DNA from: Dehalococcoides mccartyi
GTDB taxonomy: Bacteria > Chloroflexota > Dehalococcoidia > UBA2979
Assembly (NCBI GenBank): GCA_945865925.1
Contig: CAMBFG010000008.1
Coordinates: 35,728 to 99,727, forward strand
Direction of reading: 5' to 3'
DNA length: 64,000 nucleotides
Below are positions 46,376-55,604 of this stretch, in pieces (within the stretch, counting starts at the first letter, position 1; each line of letters begins with the position of its first letter). The notes under the pieces were generated by a model. It did no database searches and was not told where the DNA came from. It worked only from the letters and a program-made list of their open reading frames with translations. The position numbers and the translations under genes were made by a program.

Positions 46376-47679
46376 GCGCGGGCGATGGCACGATCGAGGG
46401 CGACGACGCATTCGATGTGCTGGGTCTGCGGGAACATGTCGACGGGCTGCACCTCGCGGACGACAAAACCGCCATCGACGAACAGCCGCAGGTCCCGCGC
46501 GAGCGTGCTGGGATCGCACGAGACGTAGACCACGCGCCGCGCGGCGGAGGCGAGGATCGCCTCGATCACCGCGGGGAAGAGGCCAGCACGCGGCGGGTCG
46601 ATGATCACGACGTCGGGCTCAGGCGTCATGCCGGGCAGCAGCGCCTCCACCTTGCCGGTGATGCGCGTCACGTTCTCGAACTGCGCCAGGTTCACCTCAG
46701 CGTCCACGCCAGCGGCGGCGGACTCCTCGATGGTCACGATCTGATGCACCTTGTCGGCGAGTTGCCCCGCGAACGTGCCGACGCCCGCGTAGGCGTCCAC
46801 CACCACGTGCGGGTTCGCCTCGAGGACGTGCGCGACCGCGATTGCGACCAGGCGTTCGGCCTGTCGCGTGTTCACCTGGAAGAACGCGGGGCCGGAGATC
46901 TGGTACTGCACCCCGTTCAGCGACTCGCGGTAGGTCTTCTGGCCGCTTTCGACGTGTGCGGCACGGTGGCCGGGTCGCCAGTCGATCTTCGGCTGGATCA
47001 TCGCGTCGCCGGTGTTCTCACCGATACGGACCGCGAGTTGGTGCGCCACGATCGTGTTGCCCTGCACCCGTCGCAGCACCTCGTTCACGCGGGGGTGGGC
47101 GATCTCGCAGTAGTCCACGCGCAGGAACCGATGCGTCCCGCGCAGCATGTAGCCCACGTCGCCGTCGCGGCGCACGGTGAACCGCAGGTGGTTCCGGTAG
47201 CCCCAGGGGTCGTCCATCCCGATCATCGGACGTACGAGGGTGGCGACTTCGTCTGCCTCGAACCGACCGATGCGGCGCAACTGCTCCGCGACGACCTCGG
47301 TCTTCAGGCGCAGCTGCTCGGGGTAGGCGGCGTGTTGCAGCTGGCAGCCGCCGCACCGCCCGAAGTACTCACACGGCGGCTCGACGCGTTCCGGTGAGGG
47401 ACGCAGCACCGTGATCGCGCAGGCCTCGAGGTAGGTCGGGTGGTTCGCGGTGATCTCGGCGATCACACGCTCCCCCGGCAGCGCGTACTCGACGAAGACG
47501 GTGCGTCCGTCGGGTGCCTTGCCCACGGCGCGGCCACCGGTGGTGAAGCCGGTGCACTCCACTTCGATGGGTTCGAGGGGACGGTCGACCAGCCAGCGGC
47601 GCTTGCCGTGGCGGCCGACGGGGACCGGCTCGGGCGGACCAGAGGCGGCAAAGAGCGGGATCGTGGCGGGGGAAGTCAT
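46372..47679 (-). CDS. rlmD: 23S rRNA (uracil-C5) methyltransferase, RlmD/TrmA-like
   Basis: 435 residues. An N-terminal TRAM-like region (VECTGFTTGGRAVGKA) precedes the [4Fe-4S] ligands in CEYFGRCGGCQLQH and a later Cys (VDYCEIAH). The SAM-binding core is VVDAYAGVGTFAGQLAD, and the catalytic Cys is in VYVSCDPSTLARDLRLF. The AFFQVNTRQAE motif is typical. Which uridine is methylated is uncertain, so the gene symbol is tentative. The ATG at 47679 lies one base after GGAGGC, an unusually short spacing. Coupled to maf. Confidence 0.88.
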   Translation of the reverse strand: MTSPATIPLFAASGPPEPVPVGRHGKRRWLVDRPLEPIEVECTGFTTGGRAVGKAPDGRTVFVEYALPGERVIAEITANHPTYLEACAITVLRPSPERVEPPCEYFGRCGGCQLQHAAYPEQLRLKTEVVAEQLRRIGRFEADEVATLVRPMIGMDDPWGYRNHLRFTVRRDGDVGYMLRGTHRFLRVDYCEIAHPRVNEVLRRVQGNTIVAHQLAVRIGENTGDAMIQPKIDWRPGHRAAHVESGQKTYRESLNGVQYQISGPAFFQVNTRQAERLVAIAVAHVLEANPHVVVDAYAGVGTFAGQLADKVHQIVTIEESAAAGVDAEVNLAQFENVTRITGKVEALLPGMTPEPDVVIIDPPRAGLFPAVIEAILASAARRVVYVSCDPSTLARDLRLFVDGGFVVREVQPVDMFPQTQHIECVVALDRAIARA

Positions 47680-47748
47680 GCCTCCAGCGTACGGGCCCGA
47701 TAGGATGGCGCGCGAACGACGTCCCCAGAGACTCCCGAGGAGCCCTCG

Positions 47749-48903
47749 ATGCCGCCCCGAGCACCCGCTGCGCCTCCCGCCGAGACTCCGCTTGCCTCGA
47801 TCGTGCGGGCGATCGTCGGGATCCCCACCGTCTCCTTCCGCGAGCAGGGCGTCATGGCTGCCGTCCGCGCCTTCGCGGAGGCCCGAGGGCTCGCCTACAC
47901 CGAGGACGCCTTCGGCAACGGCTACGTGACCTACCGCAAAGGTCGCGCCGTCCGAGGCGCTCGCCCGCTCGTCCTCGGAGCGCACACCGACCACCCCGGC
48001 TTCGTCGTCGAGAGCGCCCGAGGCAAGCGCCTCGACCTCGCGTTCCGCGGTGGCGTCGACGCCCGCTACGGGAAGGGCGAGCGCGTCCGGGTTTACGGCG
48101 AAGACGGCAACAGCCGAGGCTTGGCACGCATCACGCGCATCCTCGCGAGCGACGCACCGAACCGCTGGGCGCGTCGCATCACCGGCGCAGCTGCCACGCT
48201 CGAGGAAGGCGAGGCGTCAGCCGGCGACCTCGCACTCTGGGATGTGGCGGAGTGCCGCATCCGTGGCCGCATCGTCGAGGCGCGCCAGTGCGACGACCTG
48301 ATCGGCGCCGTCGCCGTCCTCGCGACCCTCGACCGCCTCGTTGCGCGTGGCATCGAGGGCTACGTCGTCGGCTCGTTCACGCGTGCGGAGGAATCCGGGC
48401 TCCTCGGTGCGGCTGCCGCTGCCGGTGGGCGCACGCTACCCGAGGACGCGCTCGTCGTGGCCGTCGAGTGCTCCTCGATGGCCGGAGGCCGCGCGAAGCA
48501 GGGGGACGGCCCGATCATCCGCGTGGGCGATTACGGCCACATCTTCTCGCCGGACATGACGCTCTGGATGTTCCGTCTCGCGATGGAGATGCAGCAGGCT
48601 GACCCGAAGTTCAAGTTCCAGCGCAAACTCATGGACGGCGGCACCACTGAGGCGACCGCCTACGACTTCATGGGCTACGAGACCGGCGCCGCCTGCGTCG
48701 CCCTCGGCAACTATCACAACATGGGCGAGGACAACCGCATCGCAGCCGAGACTGTGAACCTCGATGACATCGACGGCCTCGCCGAACTCTTCGTCCGCAT
48801 GGCTCAAGACACGAAACGCCACGGCGCAATGCGCGCCACCTCGGCGAAACGTTGGGGCGAGATCGGTCGTGAGGCGGGAGTCAGGCTGAAGGCGGGCGGT
48901 TAG
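47749..48903 (+). CDS. M42-type aminopeptidase
   Basis: 384 residues. GAHTDHPGF (His79, Asp81), a second Asp in ARQCDDLIGA, the base pair RAEESGLLGA, VECSSMAGG and DGGTTEATAY give the M42 cobalt/zinc pattern. HNMGEDNRI near the end holds the last His. The short Pro/Ala N-terminal leader is not conserved. It is probably a tetrahedral exo-peptidase acting on small peptides in the cytoplasm. It is divergent from rlmD by 69 bp and ends sharing stop bases with the convergent membrane gene. Confidence 0.85.
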   Translation: MPPRAPAAPPAETPLASIVRAIVGIPTVSFREQGVMAAVRAFAEARGLAYTEDAFGNGYVTYRKGRAVRGARPLVLGAHTDHPGFVVESARGKRLDLAFRGGVDARYGKGERVRVYGEDGNSRGLARITRILASDAPNRWARRITGAAATLEEGEASAGDLALWDVAECRIRGRIVEARQCDDLIGAVAVLATLDRLVARGIEGYVVGSFTRAEESGLLGAAAAAGGRTLPEDALVVAVECSSMAGGRAKQGDGPIIRVGDYGHIFSPDMTLWMFRLAMEMQQADPKFKFQRKLMDGGTTEATAYDFMGYETGAACVALGNYHNMGEDNRIAAETVNLDDIDGLAELFVRMAQDTKRHGAMRATSAKRWGEIGREAGVRLKAGG

Positions 48904-49583
48904 CGCCCCTCGCCTCGCGCGACCATGTCCAGCATCTTCCTCGCGTAGTGGGTGGCGACTCTCGACGCTCGACGCTGCGAGACCATGAGCATCACCGCGA
49001 TGGCGAGGACGGAAATCTCGACGACGGTCTTCAGATCTCCTTCAGAGTCGCGCGCCCGGATCAGGTCATGGAGATACCCACCGACACAAACACTGAGGAG
49101 TCCTGCCGCTGCCGCACCTAGTCCATTCACCTGATCCATGATCGCGCGTCCTCGCGCAAGGGCGATCTCACCACCTTTGCCGGCGCCACCTACTCGGACG
49201 TGTAACAAGGCGTCTGACTGGCCGGCCTCCTCAGACTGCCAGCGTCTCCCGGGTCGGGGCGTTGAGAATGCGTCCAGTAAGGAACTCTCGTCCACCCAGC
49301 CGAACGGCCACGCGGACCAGTGGAGCGGATTGTTCCTAGTCCAAAAACGTTCAAGGCTGACTACCGACAAGTGGATGTTTAGCGCGACGAATCCAAGCAC
49401 GAGGGCAGCGGCGGCACTGCCAGCAAGTACGACTGCTGCGACTGCCCCAGCCTGATCGTGAGGTAGGTCGGCATCCCCGACGAGTCTGCGGAACGATGGA
49501 GTTGCGGCTAACCATGCGACCAGCCCGGCGAGGATGAGTCCTCCTGGGATGAGGTACCTGAGAAGGCGCTGCCCATCGGTCAC
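48900..49583 (-). CDS. Hypothetical four-helix membrane protein
   Basis: 227 residues with hydrophobic segments near 10-28, 47-67, 152-170 and 190-204. The central hydrophilic loop (about 75-145) includes LERFWTRNNPLHWSAWPFGW and an acidic stretch. No known domain is recognised. The start is a GTG at 49583, only 3 bp after the hydrolase stop on the same strand, with a possible GCGGAG upstream. The convergent end overlaps the M42 gene stop by 4 bp. Visibly lower GC than neighbours, so possibly a more recent arrival. Confidence 0.6.
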   Translation of the reverse strand: MTDGQRLLRYLIPGGLILAGLVAWLAATPSFRRLVGDADLPHDQAGAVAAVVLAGSAAAALVLGFVALNIHLSVVSLERFWTRNNPLHWSAWPFGWVDESSLLDAFSTPRPGRRWQSEEAGQSDALLHVRVGGAGKGGEIALARGRAIMDQVNGLGAAAAGLLSVCVGGYLHDLIRARDSEGDLKTVVEISVLAIAVMLMVSQRRASRVATHYARKMLDMVARGEGR

Positions 49584-49586
49584 TGC

Positions 49587-50336
49587 CTACTCCGCCTTCA
49601 CGCCGCCGATGTGCTCCAGCAGGGCCGGCACGATGAGATCGACCGACTCCGCTGCTGTGGTGTGGTTCTTGCCGGGGAGCGAGAGGAACCGCGCTTTCGA
49701 GTTGAGGGCGACGGCCAAAGCGCAGCCGGCGTGTGGGGTGTCCTCGGTGCCGGCGTACATGAAGACCGGCATCTTCGCCATGCGGAGGGCCTGCTCGGCG
49801 CCGTTCCACTCGTCCATCGGCACGCGGCAGGCTTCCATCGCGGGGCGCTCGATGCGGCCCGCGTCGTAGGCGGCCTTCACGGCTCCGTTCTTGAGCGCCA
49901 ACTTCATCAGGGCGTCCCAGTCGAGCGGCGGACGAGCCGTGCCGGTGGGGCGGAGCATCGGCGACATACCGCCGCAGGACATCGTCGCGAAGCGCTGCGG
50001 GGCGTAGATCAGCGCTGAGTAGCCGATCATTCCGCCCATCGAGTAGCCGAGGTAGTGCGCGGTTTTCACGTTCTCGGCGCCCATGACCGCGAGGACGTCC
50101 AGGACGCGGTTGCGCATCTCGTACGCCTCGGGGTCGGTGGGCTTGTCGCTGCGGCCGTGGCCGCGAGAGTCCACGAGGATGAGGTGGTAGCGGTCGCCGA
50201 GGGCTTTCACCCAGCCGCGAGCGCGCCACGACTCCAGGTCAGCGAGATAGCCGTGGTGCATCACCATCGGCTCGGCGCCCGGGGTGCCGTCCACCTCGTA
50301 GTAGATATTGACGCCATCGTTCTCGGCGTACGGCAT
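49587..50336 (-). CDS. Alpha/beta-fold hydrolase
   Basis: 249 residues. MVMHHGYLADLESW (oxyanion), DSRGHGRSDKP, the elbow GYSMGGMIGY with the nucleophile Ser, AGTEDTPH with the acid, and GKNHTTAAES with the catalytic His. The GYSMG in place of GHSMG is a common variant. The ATG at 50336 follows AGGAG. It sits between an LLM oxidoreductase (25 bp upstream) and a membrane protein (3 bp downstream), so all three may be one transcript. Substrate unknown; a pathway with the LLM enzyme is plausible. Confidence 0.85.
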   Translation of the reverse strand: MPYAENDGVNIYYEVDGTPGAEPMVMHHGYLADLESWRARGWVKALGDRYHLILVDSRGHGRSDKPTDPEAYEMRNRVLDVLAVMGAENVKTAHYLGYSMGGMIGYSALIYAPQRFATMSCGGMSPMLRPTGTARPPLDWDALMKLALKNGAVKAAYDAGRIERPAMEACRVPMDEWNGAEQALRMAKMPVFMYAGTEDTPHAGCALAVALNSKARFLSLPGKNHTTAAESVDLIVPALLEHIGGVKAE

Positions 50337-50361
50337 ACCGGGCTCCTCTCTCGGGCGAGGG

Positions 50362-51402
50362 CTAGACCTCGCCGACGGCGGGGATCGTCTTGAGAGACGC
50401 GATGACTTCCTTGATCTGGGCCTCGTCGTCCGGGTTCTTTGGCTCGGCGCTGAAGTTCACCTGCGTGTTGATGCCGGCGTACTTCTCGCGCATCTTCGCG
50501 GGCAGTTCGTCCCACGTCCCGATGACGCAGAACTCTTCCATCATGTCGTCCGTGATCAGGCCGACCATGTCGTCCCACTTGCCCTCGATGGAGAGGCGGT
50601 GCAGCTGCGCCGCCTCGTCCGCCCAGCCGTGGATCTTCATCACGTTCGAGTACGAACGCGTCGAGGCGTAGAACGAGATCTGGCGGCGGCTGCGCTCCTT
50701 GGCGAGGCGCACCTCCTCCTCGGTCCTGGCTGTGACGATGAAGCCGCCCCCGCGCACGTGGACCTTGCTGACGTCCTTGCCCGCGCGTCGGGCGCCCTCG
50801 TGTACCGCGGGGATGAGCACCTCACGGATGTACTTGAAGGTGCTGAAGCCGTGGATCGCGATGCCGTCCGCGACCTCGCCGGCGAGGCGGGCGTTGAACG
50901 GGTTCACGGCCGAGATGATCACCGGGATGTCCGGGTGCTCGATCGGGCCGGGGTTGAAGAACGGGCTGGTGAGCTTGTACTGGTAGTACTCACCCTCGTA
51001 GTTCGGTTTCGTGCCGTTCTGCCATGAGTCCCAGATCGCGCGCATGCAGTTGATGTAGTCGCGCAGGTGCGGCCCCGGAGGCGCCCACGGCACGGAGAAG
51101 CGCCGCTCGTTGTGGCCCTTCACCTGTGTGCCCAGGCCGAGGATGAACCGGCCGCCCGAGTACTTCGAGAGGTCCCACGCGATGTTCGCGGAGATGTGCG
51201 GCACCCGCGGGAACGCGATGGCGACCGAGGAGCCGAAGTGCAGGCGCTGGGTGTGCTCGGCGACGAGCACCAGCGGCAGGAATGGGTTGTGCGCCGTCTC
51301 GCCGACGGAGATCGCGTCGTAGCCCAGGCGCTCGGCCTGGCGGGCCTTGTCGGCGATCAACGTCATGTCAGTGGGGATGCCCGTCCCTACGGTCATCGGC
51401 AT
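50362..51402 (-). CDS. LLM-class flavin-dependent oxidoreductase
   Basis: 346 residues of a luciferase-like TIM barrel. GYDAISVGETAHNPFLPLVLVAEHT is the N-terminal domain, and RFILGLGTQVKGHNERRF, IPVIISAVNPFNARLAGEVADGIAIHGF and FYASTRSYSNVM are typical. The cofactor may be FMN or F420; an F420 user would suit the PPOX gene earlier in the window. Two in-frame ATG codons lie at 51402 and 51396; I use the first, though neither has a clear Shine-Dalgarno. It leads a three-gene unit with the hydrolase and the membrane protein. Confidence 0.85.
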   Translation of the reverse strand: MPMTVGTGIPTDMTLIADKARQAERLGYDAISVGETAHNPFLPLVLVAEHTQRLHFGSSVAIAFPRVPHISANIAWDLSKYSGGRFILGLGTQVKGHNERRFSVPWAPPGPHLRDYINCMRAIWDSWQNGTKPNYEGEYYQYKLTSPFFNPGPIEHPDIPVIISAVNPFNARLAGEVADGIAIHGFSTFKYIREVLIPAVHEGARRAGKDVSKVHVRGGGFIVTARTEEEVRLAKERSRRQISFYASTRSYSNVMKIHGWADEAAQLHRLSIEGKWDDMVGLITDDMMEEFCVIGTWDELPAKMREKYAGINTQVNFSAEPKNPDDEAQIKEVIASLKTIPAVGEV

Positions 51403-51547
51403 GGGGTGGAGTGTCCTCTCCGAGCCTTCCCGGTCCCGCGACAATGCTGCGGGCCGGGGCAACCGACGCCTATCGTGACGCCAGCGCGCGCGGATTGTAG
51501 CCGTCTCCCGACGGCAAGGTGGGCGGGATGCCTGAGGGGTGCGCTGG

Positions 51548-52234
51548 CTAGTCGGCGGCGCTCGACTTCGTGTCGGGGTGTTCGAGGACGGCCCAGACGG
51601 CCTCCTCCGTGTGACGCGCGACGCGGCCTTCGCGCAGCAGGCGGACGACGAGGCGGCTGTCGTAGCCGGAGTCCAGCATCCGTTGCCCCACCGCGTCGAT
51701 GCGTTGTGAGGCAGCGAGGACGACCGCGAGCACGAGTTCCCATTCGAGCGGCGTGCAGAGCACCCCTGTGCCACGGCAATCGATCTTCACGCGGGCGTCC
51801 CAGAGCGAGGGCACCTCGCGTGGTGCAAGGGACTCGTACGGCCCGTGAAACACCGGATCGCCGAACACGAAGACGGGGATGCCGTGGCGCATGAAGTGCA
51901 GGCGGTTCGCCGCCAGATGCGTCCCCTGGCCCCAGTCGGAGGCCACCCCGAGCATCTCGCCCAGCGCCATCAGGGCGGACTCGGTGGTGATGAACTCGAG
52001 GTTGGTGCCCGGCACCCCGACACCCTGGAGGCGGGCGGAGGCGGCGCCGATGAGCGCCCACGGCTGGTCCGCGGCGGCTTCCTGGATGACGCGCACGAGG
52101 GGGCCCAGGATCGCCTGCTGGCGTTCCTCGGGGTCGAGGCCCGGCTCCAGGTTCACGCGCGTGGGGCCCTCTCGGTAGGCACTTGCCAGCGCGGGAGGCG
52201 GCTGAAACGAGAACGTCTCCCAGTGTCCGATCAT
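51548..52234 (-). CDS. Nucleotidyltransferase-like protein with altered active site
   Basis: 228 residues. The segment WALIGAASARLQGVGVPGTN followed by LEFITT resembles the nucleotidyltransferase-fold motif hG[GS]...Dh[DE]h. The first acidic residue is Asn78 and the second is Glu80, so metal binding is probably impaired. The rest (LEWELVLAVVLAASQRIDAV, then RLVVRLLREGRV) fits the helical tail seen in AbiEii-like or MNT proteins. The ATG at 52234 was chosen so as not to overlap the divergent DtxR gene; a Shine-Dalgarno is not clear. The fold assignment is moderate. Confidence 0.5.
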   Translation of the reverse strand: MIGHWETFSFQPPPALASAYREGPTRVNLEPGLDPEERQQAILGPLVRVIQEAAADQPWALIGAASARLQGVGVPGTNLEFITTESALMALGEMLGVASDWGQGTHLAANRLHFMRHGIPVFVFGDPVFHGPYESLAPREVPSLWDARVKIDCRGTGVLCTPLEWELVLAVVLAASQRIDAVGQRMLDSGYDSRLVVRLLREGRVARHTEEAVWAVLEHPDTKSSAAD

Positions 52235-52347
52235 ACCGGCGAGGGCCGCTAGCCGCTCCTGAGGGTGGTGCTCCCGACCTCTCCCGGCAGGCCGCTTGCC
52301 GCCCCTCCTCCACCCTGCCACGATGGGGCCTCGCTGGAGGTTCACGG

Positions 52348-53010
52348 GTGCCGAAGCAAGTCACGAACGTCGCGTCCGACGACGCACTCACGACGATTTA
52401 TCGCATTAACCACGACGAGGGTGACGAGGTGATCGCCGCCCGGGTGGCGGAACGCCTCGGCATCACGCCGGCCTCGATCGCCGGGATGCTTTCCCGCCTG
52501 ACACGCGACCGTCTGGTCACCATGGACGCCAAGAAGCGGATTTCCCTCACTGCCGCCGGGATGGCCCGCGCGGAGGAGATGGTGCGCCGCCACCGCCTCG
52601 CGGAGTGCCTCCTCGTGAACGTCATGGGCCTCGACTGGTGGCGGGCGTACGAAGAGGCCCACCTGATGGAGCACTCGATCTCCGAGGTGACCGAGCCGCT
52701 AATCGTGCGTCTGCTCGGGGATCCCCAGGTGTCGCCGTTTGGCTACCCCATCCCGGGCCATCCCCATCAGCACCCGCTCTCCAGCCGCCACCTCTCCGAC
52801 ATGGAGAACGGCACCGTCACCCGTGTCCAGCGGGTATACGAGGAGGACGAGGAACTGCTGCAGTTCTTCGACAAGGAAGGCATCCGCCCTGGCGTCGAGG
52901 TGGAGATCAAAGAAGTCGCCGTGAAGCGGGGGACGCTGACCGTGGCCTTCGACGGGCGTACGGTAGTTCTGGGCCGCGATCCCGCTCGACGCATCTGGGT
53001 CGAAGGCTAG
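52348..53010 (+). CDS. DtxR/MntR-family metal-dependent regulator
   Basis: 220 residues: a winged helix (about 10-70, recognition helix ASIAGMLSRLTRD), a metal-binding and dimerisation domain, and a C-terminal FeoA/SH3-like domain (EVEIKEVAVKRGTLTVAFDG). Metal ligands are His82 and Glu86 in RRHRLAECLL, and His105, Glu108 and His109 in AHLMEHSISE. The DtxR Cys102 position is His and the first ligand is Asp rather than Met, closer to MntR, so manganese or iron is possible. GTG start at 52348 follows GGAGG. The next gene, a multidrug-type exporter, is a likely target. Confidence 0.9.
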   Translation: MPKQVTNVASDDALTTIYRINHDEGDEVIAARVAERLGITPASIAGMLSRLTRDRLVTMDAKKRISLTAAGMARAEEMVRRHRLAECLLVNVMGLDWWRAYEEAHLMEHSISEVTEPLIVRLLGDPQVSPFGYPIPGHPHQHPLSSRHLSDMENGTVTRVQRVYEEDEELLQFFDKEGIRPGVEVEIKEVAVKRGTLTVAFDGRTVVLGRDPARRIWVEG

Positions 53011-53065
53011 GGCTGCAGCCCAACCGACTCTGATCGCAGCCCACGCACCGACGACGAGGTCTCGT

Positions 53066-54736
53066 ATGGCTCAGACGGCGTCTGCACCTTCTTCGATGGG
53101 CGGTCCCGGCAGCGGCTCGGGTGAGCCCTCGCTCGCCCTCGGCGAGTTCATGACCGGACGTCAGAAGTTCCTGCTGATGAACTCGCTCATGCTCTGCATG
53201 TTCGTCAGCGCACTCGACCAATCGATCATCGCGACGGCCATGCCGAAGATCCTCGCTGACCTCGGCGGCTTCAAACTGCTGTCGTGGGTGTTCACGACGT
53301 ATCTGCTGTCCTCGACGGTTGTCGTACCAGTCGTCGGCAAACTGTCCGACATGTTCGGACGCAAGCCGTTCCTGCTTGCAGGCATCGCGCTGTTCGTCGG
53401 TGCCTCGGCGGCGGCTGGTGCGGCACCGAGCATGCTGTTCCTCATCGGCGCGAGGACCGTGCAGGGCGTTGGTGGTGGGCTCATCTTCTCGTGCGTGTTT
53501 GCGACGATGGGCGACCTGTTCACACCGATCCAGCGCGCGAAGTACATGGGCTACTTCATCTCCTCCTTCACCATTGCATCGCTTATCGGCCCGGCGGTCG
53601 GTGGATTCCTCACGGACGGTCCGGGTTGGCGCTGGTGCTTCTACATCAACCTGCCGGTCGGTGTGATCGCCATGATCTTCATCTGGTTCAACCTGCCCGC
53701 GACGAAGAAGGGTGGCCGTCTGAGCGACGTCGACTTCGCCGGGGCGGCGCTGCTCGGTGTCGCGACGACCGCACTGATGCTCGCCCTCGTTTGGGCGGGG
53801 GAGCGCTTCGGCTGGGGCGCGCCGGAGACGGTCGGTCTGTTCGGTGTCGCGGGCGCGCTCGTCCTCGCCTTCCTCTGGCAGGAGTCGAGGCACCCGAACG
53901 CGATCCTGCCACTCGCGCTGTTCCGCAACCGCACGTTTGTCTACGGCTGCCTCATCGTCTCCTGTATGGGGACGGGGCTGTTCGGTGCCGTGCAGTTCCT
54001 GCCGACGTTCCTGCAGACCGCCCTCGGATCCTCGGCCACGGCCTCCGGCCTGATCTCGACGCCTCAGGCCGTCGGCCTGCTGGTGTCCAGCATCATCGGC
54101 GGGCAGATCGTGGCCCGGACCGGACGCTTCAAGTACACCGTGCTCGTCGGCGCCTCGCTGACGGCGATCTCGGCGTTCCTCCTGACGACGATGGACGAGC
54201 ACACGATCCCGTGGCACATCTCCGTCTATATGGTCATTTCCGGCCTCGGTGGCGGGATGATCGGCCCGCTGATGTCCGTCGTGATCCAGAACAGCGTGTC
54301 GCACGAGTTCATGGGTGTGGCGACGAGCAGCCGCCAGTTCTTCATGCAGATCTCCCAGGTCATCGGTGTCGCCGTGTTCGGCGTCATCTTCACCACCTCC
54401 TACTCGACCACCTTCACCGACGAGACCGCGAGGGTGCGTGAGGCGATTCCTGCCGTCGCCTACGCGGAGTTCCAGGACCCCACACTGGCCCTCGACCCAG
54501 CGCGTTACGCCGCCGTACGAGCGACGGTGCTCGCACTCCCGGATGGCCGAGGCGAGTCGGTACTTGCTGAGGCCCTCGGGGCGCAGAAGGACGCCGTGAC
54601 CGTCGGGATCCGACGGCTCTTCTTCGTCTCGCTCGGCATCGGGGTGGTGATGATGTTCCTGGCGGCCACGATCCGCGAGGTACCGATCCGCTCCACGTTC
54701 CGTCCATCGGCGGAAGAGATGGTCGGCGGGGCGTAG
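53066..54736 (+). CDS. MFS transporter, DHA2 (14-TM) family
   Basis: 556 residues with 14 hydrophobic helices. Motif A is GKLSDMFGRKPFLLAG near 91, the N-terminal D1-type motif is LDQSIIATAMPKILADL, and motif C is seen near GPAVGGFLTDGPGWRW, the EmrB/QacA pattern. The extra helices and the extended C-terminus support DHA2. Probable drug or metabolite exporter using proton antiport. The ATG at 53066 lies 55 bp after the DtxR-type gene, so the two are probably co-transcribed or regulated together. Confidence 0.9.
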   Translation: MAQTASAPSSMGGPGSGSGEPSLALGEFMTGRQKFLLMNSLMLCMFVSALDQSIIATAMPKILADLGGFKLLSWVFTTYLLSSTVVVPVVGKLSDMFGRKPFLLAGIALFVGASAAAGAAPSMLFLIGARTVQGVGGGLIFSCVFATMGDLFTPIQRAKYMGYFISSFTIASLIGPAVGGFLTDGPGWRWCFYINLPVGVIAMIFIWFNLPATKKGGRLSDVDFAGAALLGVATTALMLALVWAGERFGWGAPETVGLFGVAGALVLAFLWQESRHPNAILPLALFRNRTFVYGCLIVSCMGTGLFGAVQFLPTFLQTALGSSATASGLISTPQAVGLLVSSIIGGQIVARTGRFKYTVLVGASLTAISAFLLTTMDEHTIPWHISVYMVISGLGGGMIGPLMSVVIQNSVSHEFMGVATSSRQFFMQISQVIGVAVFGVIFTTSYSTTFTDETARVREAIPAVAYAEFQDPTLALDPARYAAVRATVLALPDGRGESVLAEALGAQKDAVTVGIRRLFFVSLGIGVVMMFLAATIREVPIRSTFRPSAEEMVGGA

Positions 54737-54932
54737 GTTCGCGGTCGCCTCAAATCTGGTCGAGGAGACTCCGGTACGCCCGATCAGACCTCGCGTGCTA
54801 CGCTTGAGGCGTTCAGTTCTTCGTGCGACGGTCCAAACACCCGCGGTCACCTGGTTTCTGAGCAGCAAGTTGGTTGCCGGACCTGGTGGTTTGGCGTGTG
54901 CCGGCAGGTGTTGTCGGCTGAAAGTGTGGACG

Positions 54933-55400
<468 letters not shown>

Positions 55401-55436
55401 TACTCGACTTACACCCTCGACTTCGGTCGATGGACG

Positions 55437-55460
55437 CGAGCCCCTCTTCGGAGGGGCTCG
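55437..55460 (+). terminator. Terminator with UUCG loop
   Basis: CGAGCCCCTC and GAGGGGCTCG, a 10-bp perfect stem around a TTCG tetraloop, followed by TCTTTG. It ends the RNA-binding protein gene. Confidence 0.85.
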
Positions 55461-55604
55461 TCTTTGTCCCCGCGATGACCGGCCAGCTGCTGCGTATGAG
55501 CGCGCAGCGAGGTCAGGGGGTACGGTGAATACGGATCGCTGGAGCCGGGGAGTTTTCTAGACTCCTTTGCAAGCGGCTTCAGCGGCCCATCTTCACTGCC
55601 GCGG

